Assembly: GCA_016786705.1 (NCBI GenBank)
Contig: JAEUVV010000013.1
Span: 496,001-560,000, forward strand
Length of the DNA: 64,000 nt
Source of the DNA: Taibaiella sp.
GTDB taxonomy: Bacteria; Bacteroidota; Bacteroidia; Chitinophagales; Chitinophagaceae
Direction: 5' to 3'
A program made the translations under genes and the position numbers. The notes under the pieces are model-generated. The model was given only the letters and a program-made list of their open reading frames with translations, made no database searches and had not been told where the DNA came from. This document shows positions 24,661 to 33,221 of this stretch, piece after piece (the first letter of the stretch is position 1; each line of letters starts with the position of its first letter).

Positions 24661-25398
24661 CTAAAAGAACCTTTCGGCAATAATACCGTAAGTGAAAATA
24701 ATGTTCTCTTTATTCGTCCGCGACACTTTATTATAGGATAGTGTAGTATTCAGGCTCACCCATTTCCAGATCTTCACCTGGATATTGGCATTACTGGTAA
24801 TGATATAATCTTTCGGGTAGTTCAGGGATGGCTGGTAAAACATAACACCTGATGCTTTGACAATATCTTTATAGGTATAATTCAGCCTTACACGCAGTGA
24901 GTTCCGGAAAGTCTGGTAGACCAGCTCATCAGTATCCGCGGTCTTCACATTACTCAATTCATATAAAATACCATTACTGATACTGAAGTTGAAGTTTTGC
25001 TTATCCAGGAAGCGATAAGCTACCCCGAGGCCGGACTGAAACTGGTGATTGATACCCAGTGATAAGCTGGAAGTAAAATTGAACAGGCCCCAATAATAGA
25101 AAGGCGGGTGATTGCTGAAAAGGTTAAAGTCCATCAGCGCATTCCAGTCATTGTTACTCACTTTCTGCGGGTTCTTACCATACAGCCAGGAACCGGAACT
25201 ATTGAAGTGAAAACGATCAAACTTGGTACCAAACCGTATACTATTATTATAAAGCATAGTAAGCCCGTCATTAGTCTGGTTAAAATTACCGTTAGCCGTA
25301 ACCGCAGCCATATAATGTGTGCTGTCATTAAACTGGGCCTGTAGTTGAGGAGCAGACAAGAGGAAGATCAAAACCGGTAAAATAAATCTGTAGTGCAT
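24661..25398 (-). CDS. DUF481-like outer-membrane beta-barrel protein
   Basis: A 245-aa protein with signal peptide (ILPVLIFLLSAPQLQAQ) and alternating amphipathic strands with aromatic girdle residues through to a C-terminal Phe (IIAERFF), the usual end of a BAM-assembled barrel. The repeats of type NFTSSLSLGINHQFQSGLGV and LRVRLNYTYKDIVKASGVMF match DUF481. The function of DUF481 proteins is unknown; some respond to salt or other stress. It has a promoter box at 25422-25429 and stands after the archaemetzincin gene on the same strand. Confidence 0.72.
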   Translation of the reverse strand: MHYRFILPVLIFLLSAPQLQAQFNDSTHYMAAVTANGNFNQTNDGLTMLYNNSIRFGTKFDRFHFNSSGSWLYGKNPQKVSNNDWNALMDFNLFSNHPPFYYWGLFNFTSSLSLGINHQFQSGLGVAYRFLDKQNFNFSISNGILYELSNVKTADTDELVYQTFRNSLRVRLNYTYKDIVKASGVMFYQPSLNYPKDYIITSNANIQVKIWKWVSLNTTLSYNKVSRTNKENIIFTYGIIAERFF

Positions 25399-25421
25399 AC
25401 TTTATGTCCTTTGCAGAATGG

Positions 25422-25429
25422 CAAATATA
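25422..25429 (-). promoter_or_regulatory. -7 box of DUF481 gene
   Basis: TATATTTG on the minus strand, 23 bases before the ATG at 25398 and just after the archaemetzincin stop. No -33 TTG at the right distance. Confidence 0.4.
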
Positions 25430-25437
25430 ACCAAAGT

Positions 25438-26343
25438 CTAGCGGACGGGAATTTGCAGCTGCCGCAAAGCGGTTTTATAGTATCGTATGGTAGCCGTATC
25501 AGCGCCTATCCGCTGGTGAAAGGCCAGCAAGGATCGCAGGTGCGCTTGCGGGGTAACATCCCTGTTATAGCAGATCTTGGCCAGGCATTCCCAGCACAGC
25601 CATTCGGGCTGGGCGTCGCTTTCCGGCATAGAGTTGCTACCGTTCATATTGCATTCATTTTTGACACAATGGGTTATACTAAACATATGCCCGGTTTCAT
25701 GACTGGCGATTTTTAAGGCGCGCTGCAAAGCCAGCTGGTAAGCGCCGCGATCGGCTGAGGTCAGGCCCAGTCTTGCCAGGCTCCATACGCCCAGCCCGGC
25801 ATGTAGCTTCGCCTGGCCGAACACGAAATTCCAGGCCTCATCCGGGTAAAGATCGGTCGCAGTAAAGGCGATCAGGGCAAAAGCATCGCCAGGCCTATAT
25901 CGTGGCAGAAGACTATCGAGAATATAAATGGATTTCCATTGTTTTTGCCCCTGGTTAACCCGCTTATATTGTTCTGGTATTTGTTGTTCACTTATTCCGG
26001 GAATTGTATCTGCAGTAATTTGAAAATAGGCACTTAAATAAGCAAGCGCCTGTTCGAATATTTTCTGGGATTGGCTATCGAAAGTTCCGATCTTCACCAG
26101 GTAAAGTTTCTTTCTGATGGAATCTGCTTTAAGCGGTCCCGAGGCGATATAAGCTTTCAGGCTTTGATGCATTTCTTCCGGTTTGTTATACAACCAATCG
26201 CCGGGTTGCGCCGGGGTTTTCTTTCGCGTTAACTCATGCAGCCGGTAACAATCGGCCAGGTGCTGCGGGTATTCAGGCACCTGTGCGCTTTCACAAGCCC
26301 ACAAACCAAGTACAAAACAAAACAGGAGCAGTAGTCTGGCCAT
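25438..26343 (-). CDS. archaemetzincin-family zinc metalloprotease lipoprotein
   Basis: A 301-aa metalloprotease of the archaemetzincin (AmzA/AMZ) family, probably anchored in a membrane by lipid. N-terminus MARLLLLFCFVLGLWAC gives a lipobox (LWA-C). The active site reads HETGHMFSITHC, then four residues and CNMNGSNS, then CWEC about 20 residues later. This matches HExxHxxGxxHCx4CxM...CxxC except that Ser stands where the consensus has Gly. The substrate is unknown. The ATG at 26343 gives a clean signal; a GTG at 26382 would add 13 residues. It lies between darA (47 bases upstream) and the DUF481 gene. Confidence 0.82.
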   Translation of the reverse strand: MARLLLLFCFVLGLWACESAQVPEYPQHLADCYRLHELTRKKTPAQPGDWLYNKPEEMHQSLKAYIASGPLKADSIRKKLYLVKIGTFDSQSQKIFEQALAYLSAYFQITADTIPGISEQQIPEQYKRVNQGQKQWKSIYILDSLLPRYRPGDAFALIAFTATDLYPDEAWNFVFGQAKLHAGLGVWSLARLGLTSADRGAYQLALQRALKIASHETGHMFSITHCVKNECNMNGSNSMPESDAQPEWLCWECLAKICYNRDVTPQAHLRSLLAFHQRIGADTATIRYYKTALRQLQIPVR

Positions 26344-26390
26344 ACGCTTTTTTATGATGACGCTATTCCGGCCTACTTCCACAAAAATGT

Positions 26391-27314
26391 TTAAATTTTA
26401 CCGGGCACAAAGGCCACCTGCCTGAAATAGGCAAGGTCCGCGGCGGTTTTCTTCCGGGTTAGTAGTGTTTTCAGTTTGGCCAGGCCACCTGATACCGGGG
26501 ATAAAATAAAGATGGCAATGAATAGCGTTACTTTAAACTTTTTCAGCATTTTCTTTCTTGCCGGGTCTCCGGCCTTGCCATACTTACGTGTATTGGCCGC
26601 CCATTTTGGAAATTGCCTGGCGCCGTTGCCTTCCATTACAATAAGGTTGGGCCTTAATGGAATGGCCCCCTGCTCCAATAAGCGCAGTTGAAGGGTAGCT
26701 AATTGCCCTTGCTCCAAAGCATGCAATATCGTTGGCCCGAAACGACGGGTGTCTTTAATATCCGTAGTGGCAACTCCCGCTTCGGGATACTTGTCCGAAG
26801 CTTCTTTTTGTCCGTGGATCATCCAGCGTACGATAGACATGGTCGAGGCCAGGTTAGGATGCTTATCGTCCAGGGCTATATTGCCTACCAGGTTTGCGTC
26901 CAGTTCCAGCAACCTTGCTTTAACTTTTTCCTGTGCCCGCAACCACATGTTACGGCAGGCGATCACTGTTACGACCGGCTTGTCTTTCAAAACCTGTGCA
27001 TATTCGCTTTGCAGGAAACTGTTGAACGGGATGGAAGGTGAAAGGAACCAGGGCTGGTAACCCAGTATGACCAGGTCATACTGCTTACCTGCGGGGATGT
27101 CCATCGGCGTTATCGCTTGTGGAATGCCCAATACCGATTCCGGCATCGCGTCAAAAAAAGTATCGTAGTCTTTCCAGGGAAAAGGGAAAGGCTTTTCCAG
27201 TTCAATTTTGACGAAATCAAGATGGGCCTGTTCTTTTATATCTGCAGACAAAGAGGTCAAAACGTCCAACATTTGCCCGGTCTGGCTGCTGTAAATAACT
27301 AAAATGTTTTTCAT
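26391..27314 (-). CDS. darA: DarA-like flavodoxin-fold enzyme of dialkylresorcinol synthesis
   Basis: A 307-aa cytoplasmic protein. The N-terminal flavodoxin-like fold has an FMN-phosphate loop YSSQTGQ at residues 8-14 and further loops LGYQPWFLSPSIP and ACRNMWLRAQE. This pattern is known from the dialkylrecorsinol-condensing protein DarA. In characterised dar systems DarB (ketosynthase) joins two beta-keto acyl chains into a cyclohexanedione, and DarA makes the aromatic resorcinol. A hydrophobic stretch near residues 255-280 (VTLFIAIFILSPVSGGLAKL) may attach it to the membrane. It is 15 bases after darB, so the two are one operon. Confidence 0.8.
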   Translation of the reverse strand: MKNILVIYSSQTGQMLDVLTSLSADIKEQAHLDFVKIELEKPFPFPWKDYDTFFDAMPESVLGIPQAITPMDIPAGKQYDLVILGYQPWFLSPSIPFNSFLQSEYAQVLKDKPVVTVIACRNMWLRAQEKVKARLLELDANLVGNIALDDKHPNLASTMSIVRWMIHGQKEASDKYPEAGVATTDIKDTRRFGPTILHALEQGQLATLQLRLLEQGAIPLRPNLIVMEGNGARQFPKWAANTRKYGKAGDPARKKMLKKFKVTLFIAIFILSPVSGGLAKLKTLLTRKKTAADLAYFRQVAFVPGKI

Positions 27315-27329
27315 AATATTCCCCGGAGC

Positions 27330-28457
27330 TTATACAACGGTTAATTCCAGGTAAGCGTAGGAAAAGCGTGCGCTTTCGGGGATCATCATAAATATTTTTT
27401 CTCCTTTCTGCAATTTCCCGGAGTACAAAAGTTCTTCCAGCATAAGTAATGGTGATGCGGAACCTACATTACCTACTTTATGCAGGTTGGTAAACCAGAT
27501 ATCCAGTGGAATGGAAATGCCCCTTGCTACCAGGCCTTTGTGAATCTCATTTCTAAAAAATTCAGAGGAAAGATGGGGTAAAAAATATTTATATATCGTG
27601 GTATCCAGCTTACGCTTTTCAATGATTTCTTCCAGGAAATCGATTCCTTTGGTCACGATAAATTCACCTAACAGGCGTGTATCCTGTTTTACGGCAAAAA
27701 TACTTTTGGTCAGCCATTCCTTTTCCGTAACATCTTTCCAGCTGATCACGTTTCCGGCATCATCTTTAAAACACCCGGCATACATGCAGGTTTCCAGCTC
27801 GTTACTGTAAGAGGTCATATCGATCCAGTCAATCCGTAAAGACAAAGCGTCTTCATTTGGCTTATTGGAAAGGTAAGCCGCGGCGGCACCGTCGGAAAGC
27901 ATATAGCGCAAAAAATCTTTCTCAAAAGCGATATAGCCGTTATTGTTAAGTGCCTCTATATTTTCCAGCTCCCCGTCAAATTTTGAAGCATCCATCATCG
28001 CCGACAACTTTTCTGAACCGGTAGAAACCGCCGTATCGGCGTCGCCGGAGCGGATAGCCAGGTAGGCATATTTCAGGCCTTGTACCGAAGTGCAGCAGGC
28101 GCCGGAAAAGCTGTAGGCCTCGGTATCTTTGGTATTTAAAAGACCTAAAGTCATAGAGGCATGGGAGGGCAGGTACTGGTCCGGGAAGGAGGTACCACAA
28201 GTGAGTACGTCCATGTCAGGACGTCCGCCCGGGAACAATAAGTTGATGGCTTCGGCCGCCAGTTCCGCATTGGAATGGGTGGATTTCCCCTCCTTGAACG
28301 CATAATAGCGGGTCTTTATCCCATTGTTTCTTAAAACAATACTTTTAGCTTTGGAAGGTTTATTATTGATCATGCCCAATACCGTTTCAATCTCTTCGTT
28401 CGGCACTGGTCCATTGGGCAAAAATTTAGACAATCTATTTATATATACGTCGCGCAT
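27330..28457 (-). CDS. darB: DarB-like beta-ketoacyl synthase III
   Basis: A 375-aa thiolase-fold ketosynthase. It starts MRDVYINRLSKFLPNGPV, typical of DarB. The active-site cysteine lies in AYSFSGACCTSVQGL and the catalytic His/Asn region in NLHKVGNVGSASPLL. It would condense two fatty-acid derived chains into the dialkylresorcinol core used in flexirubin pigments or signalling lipids. The upstream in-frame start (28508) is less likely because a near-consensus -7 box (CATATTTG, minus strand 28513-28506) lies there. The rest of a flexirubin aryl-polyene cluster is not in this window, so the pair may make a free resorcinol. Confidence 0.85.
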   Translation of the reverse strand: MRDVYINRLSKFLPNGPVPNEEIETVLGMINNKPSKAKSIVLRNNGIKTRYYAFKEGKSTHSNAELAAEAINLLFPGGRPDMDVLTCGTSFPDQYLPSHASMTLGLLNTKDTEAYSFSGACCTSVQGLKYAYLAIRSGDADTAVSTGSEKLSAMMDASKFDGELENIEALNNNGYIAFEKDFLRYMLSDGAAAAYLSNKPNEDALSLRIDWIDMTSYSNELETCMYAGCFKDDAGNVISWKDVTEKEWLTKSIFAVKQDTRLLGEFIVTKGIDFLEEIIEKRKLDTTIYKYFLPHLSSEFFRNEIHKGLVARGISIPLDIWFTNLHKVGNVGSASPLLMLEELLYSGKLQKGEKIFMMIPESARFSYAYLELTVV

Positions 28458-28622
28458 GTACATAAGGGAAACAGCTGAATAGCAGTACCATTCAGCAATT
28501 GTAATCAAATATGATGCGAAAATAGCATTTCTGACGCATATACGATTTAAAGTTTTCCCGGGCCTGTTTTATTTAAAATAAATTTGGTCAAAAAAAACCC
28601 CGAAAAATTTGTTAAAGAAAAA

Positions 28623-28630
28623 TACTTTTG
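28623..28630 (+). promoter_or_regulatory. -7 box of triple-repeat secreted protein
   Basis: TACTTTTG, 42 bases before the ATG at 28673. No -33 element at a standard distance. Confidence 0.45.
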
Positions 28631-28672
28631 TAATTTGGCAGAAATTTCGAATTTATTATATCAAAGATAATT

Positions 28673-29215
28673 ATGAAAAGAAGTATTGTACTACTATCTG
28701 CAATAGCAGGTATGTTTATCGGAAGTTCGGCTTTTGCTCAACGTAATCCTGAATTGATCGCAGTGTACCGTTGGTACAATCCAAAAGATAAAACATTTGT
28801 AACTGTAGCGGAGAACCAATACCAGGAAGGTCAATTACTTAACTGGAAATTTAAAGATAAAACCTTATTATTCTATGCATTCCGCGATCCGGGCGTTAAC
28901 CGTGTAGCTGTTTATTCCTGGGAGAATCCGGTAACCAAAGACCAGATCTCTGTAGCGGAAGATGAATATACTGATGATCAAATGATCAAAATGGGCTACG
29001 AGAACAAAACGTTCCAGTTCTATGTATCCAGCGTAAGAATGCCTAACCGTGTTGAGGTTTACCGTTGGTACATCCCTAAGACAAAAGACTGGGTTACTAT
29101 GCCGGAAGAAGGCAATACCGACACTTATTACAAAAAAGGATATAAAAGAAAATCATTCCAATATTACGGTGTGCGCAGAACTGCTGACGAAGCCCTTTAT
29201 AACGGAGAACTATAA
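28673..29215 (+). CDS. secreted protein with three DUF5648-like repeats
   Basis: A 180-aa exported protein (signal peptide ending SSAFAQ). The mature part is three tandem copies of a repeat of about 45 aa. Each starts V-Y-x-W-Y/E-x-P (AVYRWYNPKDKTFVTV, AVYSWENPVTKDQISV, EVYRWYIPKTKDWVTM), continues with an acidic turn and ends with a K-x-F-Q/L-F-Y-x-x motif. This resembles the lysozyme-associated YRFYN repeat family (DUF5648), seen in secreted adhesins and hydrolases, but here the repeats stand alone. Single-gene unit between a promoter box and a strong terminator. Function unknown. Confidence 0.7.
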   Translation: MKRSIVLLSAIAGMFIGSSAFAQRNPELIAVYRWYNPKDKTFVTVAENQYQEGQLLNWKFKDKTLLFYAFRDPGVNRVAVYSWENPVTKDQISVAEDEYTDDQMIKMGYENKTFQFYVSSVRMPNRVEVYRWYIPKTKDWVTMPEEGNTDTYYKKGYKRKSFQYYGVRRTADEALYNGEL

Positions 29216-29236
29216 GATTTCAATGTAATAAAATCG

Positions 29237-29268
29237 AAAAAGCATAATTCTTCGGAGTTATGCTTTTT
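29237..29268 (+). terminator. terminator after triple-repeat protein
   Basis: Stem AAAAAGCATAATTC / GAGTTATGCTTTTT (inner T-G pair) with a TTCG tetraloop and a run of T. Confidence 0.85.
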
Positions 29269-29289
29269 TAGCTTTTAGCAATTTTAGTG

Positions 29290-29297
29290 TAAATTTG
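29290..29297 (+). promoter_or_regulatory. -7 box of DUF3127 gene
   Basis: TAAATTTG, 29 bases before the ATG at 29327, directly after the preceding terminator. Confidence 0.5.
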
Positions 29298-29326
29298 CAG
29301 GTAGAAATAATAAATATAATAGATAC

Positions 29327-29761
29327 ATGGCTTTAGAAGTAAGTGGGAAACTCATCGAGATACAACCTACACAACAAATCAAGGAGAACTTTTCTAAAAG
29401 AGAGTTCGTAATAGAAATTACACAGCAAACCAATACGGGTATGACTTTCACCAACTATGCCTCTTTCCAGTTGGTCAATAATGCCTGTAGCCTGATGGAC
29501 CGTTTCCAGGTAGGACAGGACGTACGTGTAAGCTTCGACATCAGAGGTAATAGGTGGGAGAAAGACGGGCAGGTACGTTACATCACTAACCTGAACGCCT
29601 GGAGAGTTGATCCTGCAGGAATGGCACAGCAAGCGCCACCACAGCAAGGCTATAACCAACAACAATATCCGCAACAGCAACAATTCAACCAGGCGCCACA
29701 ACAGCCAGGTGCAGGAGCTCCGAGTTTCGACCCGGGTGGAGCGGACGATTTACCGTTCTAA
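29327..29761 (+). CDS. DUF3127 OB-fold protein with SSB-like acidic tail
   Basis: A 144-aa protein. Residues 1-95 form the DUF3127 domain, an OB-fold-like beta barrel (MALEVSGKLIEIQPTQQIKE, KREFVIEITQQT, DVRVSFDIRGNRWEKDGQVR). Residues about 96-135 are a Gln/Pro/Gly-rich linker, and the protein ends GGADDLPF. The linker plus DDLPF tail is the same design as the C-terminal tip of single-stranded DNA-binding protein, which recruits repair and replication proteins. It may therefore bind nucleic acid and the same partners; no experiment is known to me. Own promoter and terminator. Confidence 0.8.
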   Translation: MALEVSGKLIEIQPTQQIKENFSKREFVIEITQQTNTGMTFTNYASFQLVNNACSLMDRFQVGQDVRVSFDIRGNRWEKDGQVRYITNLNAWRVDPAGMAQQAPPQQGYNQQQYPQQQQFNQAPQQPGAGAPSFDPGGADDLPF

Positions 29762-29780
29762 TCTTAATAAACGCATCAAT

Positions 29781-29818
29781 AAAACCGGGATGTTTTCTTT
29801 CGAAAACATCCCGGTTTT
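29781..29818. terminator. terminator between DUF3127 gene and mscL
   Basis: Perfect 16-bp stem AAAACCGGGATGTTTT / AAAACATCCCGGTTTT with a six-base loop and TTATAAA after it. It may work in both directions for these convergent genes. Confidence 0.85.
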
Positions 29819-29841
29819 TTATAAATAGCAGTGATAAAAAA

Positions 29842-30216
29842 TTAACGCTTTTTGAGCTCATCCCTGATCTCGGCCAGTAATTTTTCAGTTGCTGTTGGGC
29901 CGGCAGGCGCTGCTGGCTCTTTCTCCTTACGCAACTTATTCATTACCTTAACTAAGAGAAAAACCACAAATGCAATACATATAAAGCTCAATACCGCTGC
30001 CAGGAACTTACCAATCAGGACACCGCCAAAACTAAGGTTTTCAATTTTATCTACACCTGCTGCTTTCAATGCAGGATTGAGCAATACTGGTGTAATCACA
30101 TCTTCCACCAGCGAGGTCACTATTTTACCAAAAGCGCCACCGATGATCACACCAACGGCAAGGTCCATCATGTTACCTTTGATCGCAAATTCTTTAAATT
30201 CCTTTAGAAATCCCAT
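29842..30216 (-). CDS. mscL: large-conductance mechanosensitive channel
   Basis: Inner-membrane pore that opens under tension and protects against osmotic downshock. The 124-aa protein has the classic N-terminus MGFLKEFKEFAIKGN, pore helix TM1 (MDLAVGVIIGGAFGKIVTSL), the linker with VITPVLLN, TM2 (FLAAVLSFICIAFVVFLLVK) and a charged C-terminal helix (LLAEIRDELKK). The start at 30216 fits the family exactly; 14 extra residues from the in-frame upstream start do not. Confidence 0.95.
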   Translation of the reverse strand: MGFLKEFKEFAIKGNMMDLAVGVIIGGAFGKIVTSLVEDVITPVLLNPALKAAGVDKIENLSFGGVLIGKFLAAVLSFICIAFVVFLLVKVMNKLRKEKEPAAPAGPTATEKLLAEIRDELKKR

Positions 30217-30314
30217 AATTATTTGTTTTGTTTTTAAGTGAAATAAATAGCTTAACAACCATCTAAAATACTACAATTTGCCAAAAAATAAACTTTTCCG
30301 GCCGATGTATCCTT

Positions 30315-33137
30315 TTATAGCTCTAAAGCAAGAAACTTGCCGGTATGACTATCTTTAGCTTTAGCCACCTGCTCCGGCGTACCTTTCACCACCACTTTGC
30401 CACCGCCAATACCGCCCTCAGGCCCCATATCAATGATATAATCGGCCACTTTTACGATATCCAGGTTGTGCTCGATCACAACGACACTATTACCCCGGTC
30501 TACTAATTTATTTAATACCGCTAACAAGTGTTTAATATCCTCAAAATGTAAACCCGTCGAAGGTTCATCCAGGATATAAATCGTCTTCCCGGTATCCTTC
30601 TTAGACAATTCGGTAGACAGTTTTACCCGTTGCGCTTCCCCACCACTTAGCGTCACGGCAGACTGTCCCAGGGTAATATAGCCAAGCCCTACATCCTGCA
30701 GGGTTTTGATCTTACGGTGCAGGGAAGGTACATTGATAAAAAACTCTACCGCATCCGCAACCGTCATTTCCAGCACATCATAGATAGATTTTCCTTTGTA
30801 ACGGATCTCCAGGGTTTCCCGGTTATATCTTTTACCCTGGCACTTTTCGCAGGGGACATAAACGTCCGGCAGGAAATTCATTTCAATCACGCGCATACCT
30901 CCACCCTGGCATTCTTCACATCGCCCGCCTTTCACATTAAAGCTAAACCGGCCGGCATTATAGCCCCTGATCTTAGCCTCAGGAACCATGGCAAACAGCT
31001 GGCGGATATCATTAAAGAAGCCGCAATAGGTTGCCGGGTTGCTCCTTGGCGTCCTGCCGATAGGGCTTTGGTCGATCTCGATTACTTTATCGATATGCTC
31101 CAGCCCCTCAACGGATTTGTAGGGCATCGGCGTCATTTTACTTTGCGGGTAGCAATGCCGCGAAAGAATAGGATACAGCGTTTCATTGATCAGGGTAGAC
31201 TTCCCTGACCCGGAGACCCCGGTCACACAGGTAAGCGTGCCCAAAGGAATGGAAATACTCACATTATGCAGGTTATTCCCACTGGCCCCTTTCAAAGTAA
31301 GCAGGTTACCATTCCCTTTCCTTCTTTCTTTCGGAACGGCTATTTCCAACTGCTTATTTAAGTATTTAGCGGTGATACTACCCGAGTTCAGGATCTGCTT
31401 CGGCGTACCCTGGGACACGATACGCCCGCCATGTACACCCGCAGCGGGGCCTATATCGAGTACATAGTCGGCGGCCATCATGATATCTTTATCGTGCTCT
31501 ACTACCAGCACAGAGTTACCGCCATCCCTGAGATTCACCAGGGCCTGTATCAGTTGCTGATTATCTCTCTGGTGCAAGCCTATTGAGGGCTCATCCAGGA
31601 TGTAAGTGATCCCCATTAGCTTGGAACCGATCTGCGTTGCCAGCCGGATACGCTGGGATTCGCCTCCACTAAGGGTTTTGGTAGGCCGGTTCAGCATCAG
31701 GTAATGTAAACCCACCTCTAATAAAAAACCTAAGCGGTCCCGGATCTCTTTGAGGATATCTTTGGCAATGGTTTGCTCTTTTTTACTCAGCTTTTTCTCT
31801 ACCCCGTCAAACCAGTCCAGCAAGCCGTTCAGCGGCATTTCGGCCAGCTCAGATATATTGCGTTCATTTATTTTATAGGCCAGGCTTTCCGGCTTGAGCT
31901 TTGCACCATTACAGGCGGGGCAGGCAGACAGTTGCATAAATTGTTCGGCCCAATCCCGGATATGGTCTGAAGGAGATTCATGAAACCAGCGCACCATCAT
32001 ATTCAACACCCCTTCATAAGTGCTGCCTTCCAGGTAGCTATAAGTGTTGCCTTCAGCCTGTTTATAGGTAATCTCTGCCTCCTTATTGGCATACAGCATC
32101 AGGTTGAGCTGCTCTGTACTCAGGTCCGACAGTGGCTTGTGCACATCGATCTTATTGGTTTTCGCAAACTTCGCAGCAATTTTATAGCTCTGTGCTTCTC
32201 TCGCTTCGCCCAAGGGTACAATACCGCCGCCGGCTATGCTTTTACTCTTGTCGGGCGTAATCGTACCGGCATCTATGGTATGCACAATCCCCAGGCCTTT
32301 ACATTGCGGGCAGGCGCCATAAGGGGAGTTAAAGGAAAAAGTATTGGGAGACGGATCTTCATAAGAAATCCCGTTCTCGATATCCATCAGGTGTTTACTA
32401 TACTGCTGTAATGCCCCGGTATCATGCTGCTCTACAAACAAAAGCCCTTTACCTAAGTGTAATGCTTTTTGCAGGCTCTGGCTTAGCCTTACCCGGCTGT
32501 CCTCGTTCACCTGCAAGCGATCTACGACCAACTCTATATCATGAATTTTATACCGGTCCAGTTGCATCTTAGGCCTCAGCTCTTCTATCTTTCCATCTAC
32601 ACGCACCTTTACATAGCCTTGTTTTTGCAATTGCTCAAACAGTTCCCGGTAATGTCCTTTGCGGCCCCTGATCACGGGTGCCAGCAGCACTATCTTTTCG
32701 CCCCTTAGGGTCTGGTAAATATGCTCCAGTATTTCTTCTTCCGAAAAGCGCGTCATTGGTTTCCCGCTTACAAAAGAATAGGCACGCCCGATACGGGCAT
32801 ACAGGAGGCGCATAAAATCATATACTTCGGTTACCGTACCTACAGTAGACCTTGGGTTACGATTAGTCGTCTTTTGCTCTATAGAGATCACCGGGGAAAG
32901 CCCGCTGATCTTGTCTACATCCGGCCTTTCCAGGTCGCCCATAAACTGGCGGGCATAGGCCGAAAAGCTCTCCATATAGCGTCTTTGCCCTTCCGCAAAA
33001 ATAGTATCAAAAGCCAGGGAAGACTTACCGCTACCGCTCAGGCCTGTAATAACTACTAATTTATTCTTTGGAATAGCTACATCGATGTTCTTTAAATTAT
33101 GAACCCGTGCACCTAAAATTTCAATTTGATCAGACAT
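30315..33137 (-). CDS. uvrA: excinuclease ABC subunit A
   Basis: DNA damage sensor of nucleotide excision repair, acting with UvrB. The 940-aa protein has two ABC ATPase modules: Walker A ITGLSGSGKSSLAFDTI near residue 35 and VTGVSGSGKSTLIN near 640, signatures LSGGESQRI and LSGGEAQRV, and D-loops LDEPSIGLH and LDEPSTGLH. Zinc knuckles CPQCKGLG, CPACNGAKL and the pair CEECQGGG/CEKCQGKR are intact. QRRYMESFSAYARQFMG is invariant UvrA. Start MSDQIEILGARVHNL at 33137 follows a -7 box at 33155-33162. Some Bacteroidota have a second UvrA; this one has all canonical features. Confidence 0.96.
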   Translation of the reverse strand: MSDQIEILGARVHNLKNIDVAIPKNKLVVITGLSGSGKSSLAFDTIFAEGQRRYMESFSAYARQFMGDLERPDVDKISGLSPVISIEQKTTNRNPRSTVGTVTEVYDFMRLLYARIGRAYSFVSGKPMTRFSEEEILEHIYQTLRGEKIVLLAPVIRGRKGHYRELFEQLQKQGYVKVRVDGKIEELRPKMQLDRYKIHDIELVVDRLQVNEDSRVRLSQSLQKALHLGKGLLFVEQHDTGALQQYSKHLMDIENGISYEDPSPNTFSFNSPYGACPQCKGLGIVHTIDAGTITPDKSKSIAGGGIVPLGEAREAQSYKIAAKFAKTNKIDVHKPLSDLSTEQLNLMLYANKEAEITYKQAEGNTYSYLEGSTYEGVLNMMVRWFHESPSDHIRDWAEQFMQLSACPACNGAKLKPESLAYKINERNISELAEMPLNGLLDWFDGVEKKLSKKEQTIAKDILKEIRDRLGFLLEVGLHYLMLNRPTKTLSGGESQRIRLATQIGSKLMGITYILDEPSIGLHQRDNQQLIQALVNLRDGGNSVLVVEHDKDIMMAADYVLDIGPAAGVHGGRIVSQGTPKQILNSGSITAKYLNKQLEIAVPKERRKGNGNLLTLKGASGNNLHNVSISIPLGTLTCVTGVSGSGKSTLINETLYPILSRHCYPQSKMTPMPYKSVEGLEHIDKVIEIDQSPIGRTPRSNPATYCGFFNDIRQLFAMVPEAKIRGYNAGRFSFNVKGGRCEECQGGGMRVIEMNFLPDVYVPCEKCQGKRYNRETLEIRYKGKSIYDVLEMTVADAVEFFINVPSLHRKIKTLQDVGLGYITLGQSAVTLSGGEAQRVKLSTELSKKDTGKTIYILDEPSTGLHFEDIKHLLAVLNKLVDRGNSVVVIEHNLDIVKVADYIIDMGPEGGIGGGKVVVKGTPEQVAKAKDSHTGKFLALEL

Positions 33138-33154
33138 TTTTTTGAGGATTAGCA

Positions 33155-33162
33155 CAAAGGTA
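33155..33162 (-). promoter_or_regulatory. -7 box of uvrA
   Basis: TACCTTTG on the minus strand, 17 bases before the ATG at 33137. It overlaps the longer in-frame start at 33155 and so rules it out. Confidence 0.55.
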
Positions 33163-33221
33163 ATTGTTCATCCTCAAAGAAAAACCATAATACTTTCTTA
33201 GTGTATTGCCTTCCGGCCTGA

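Noticed and set aside
33138..33155. Longer uvrA start
   Set aside because: It overlaps the -7 box; MSDQIEIL fits the family.
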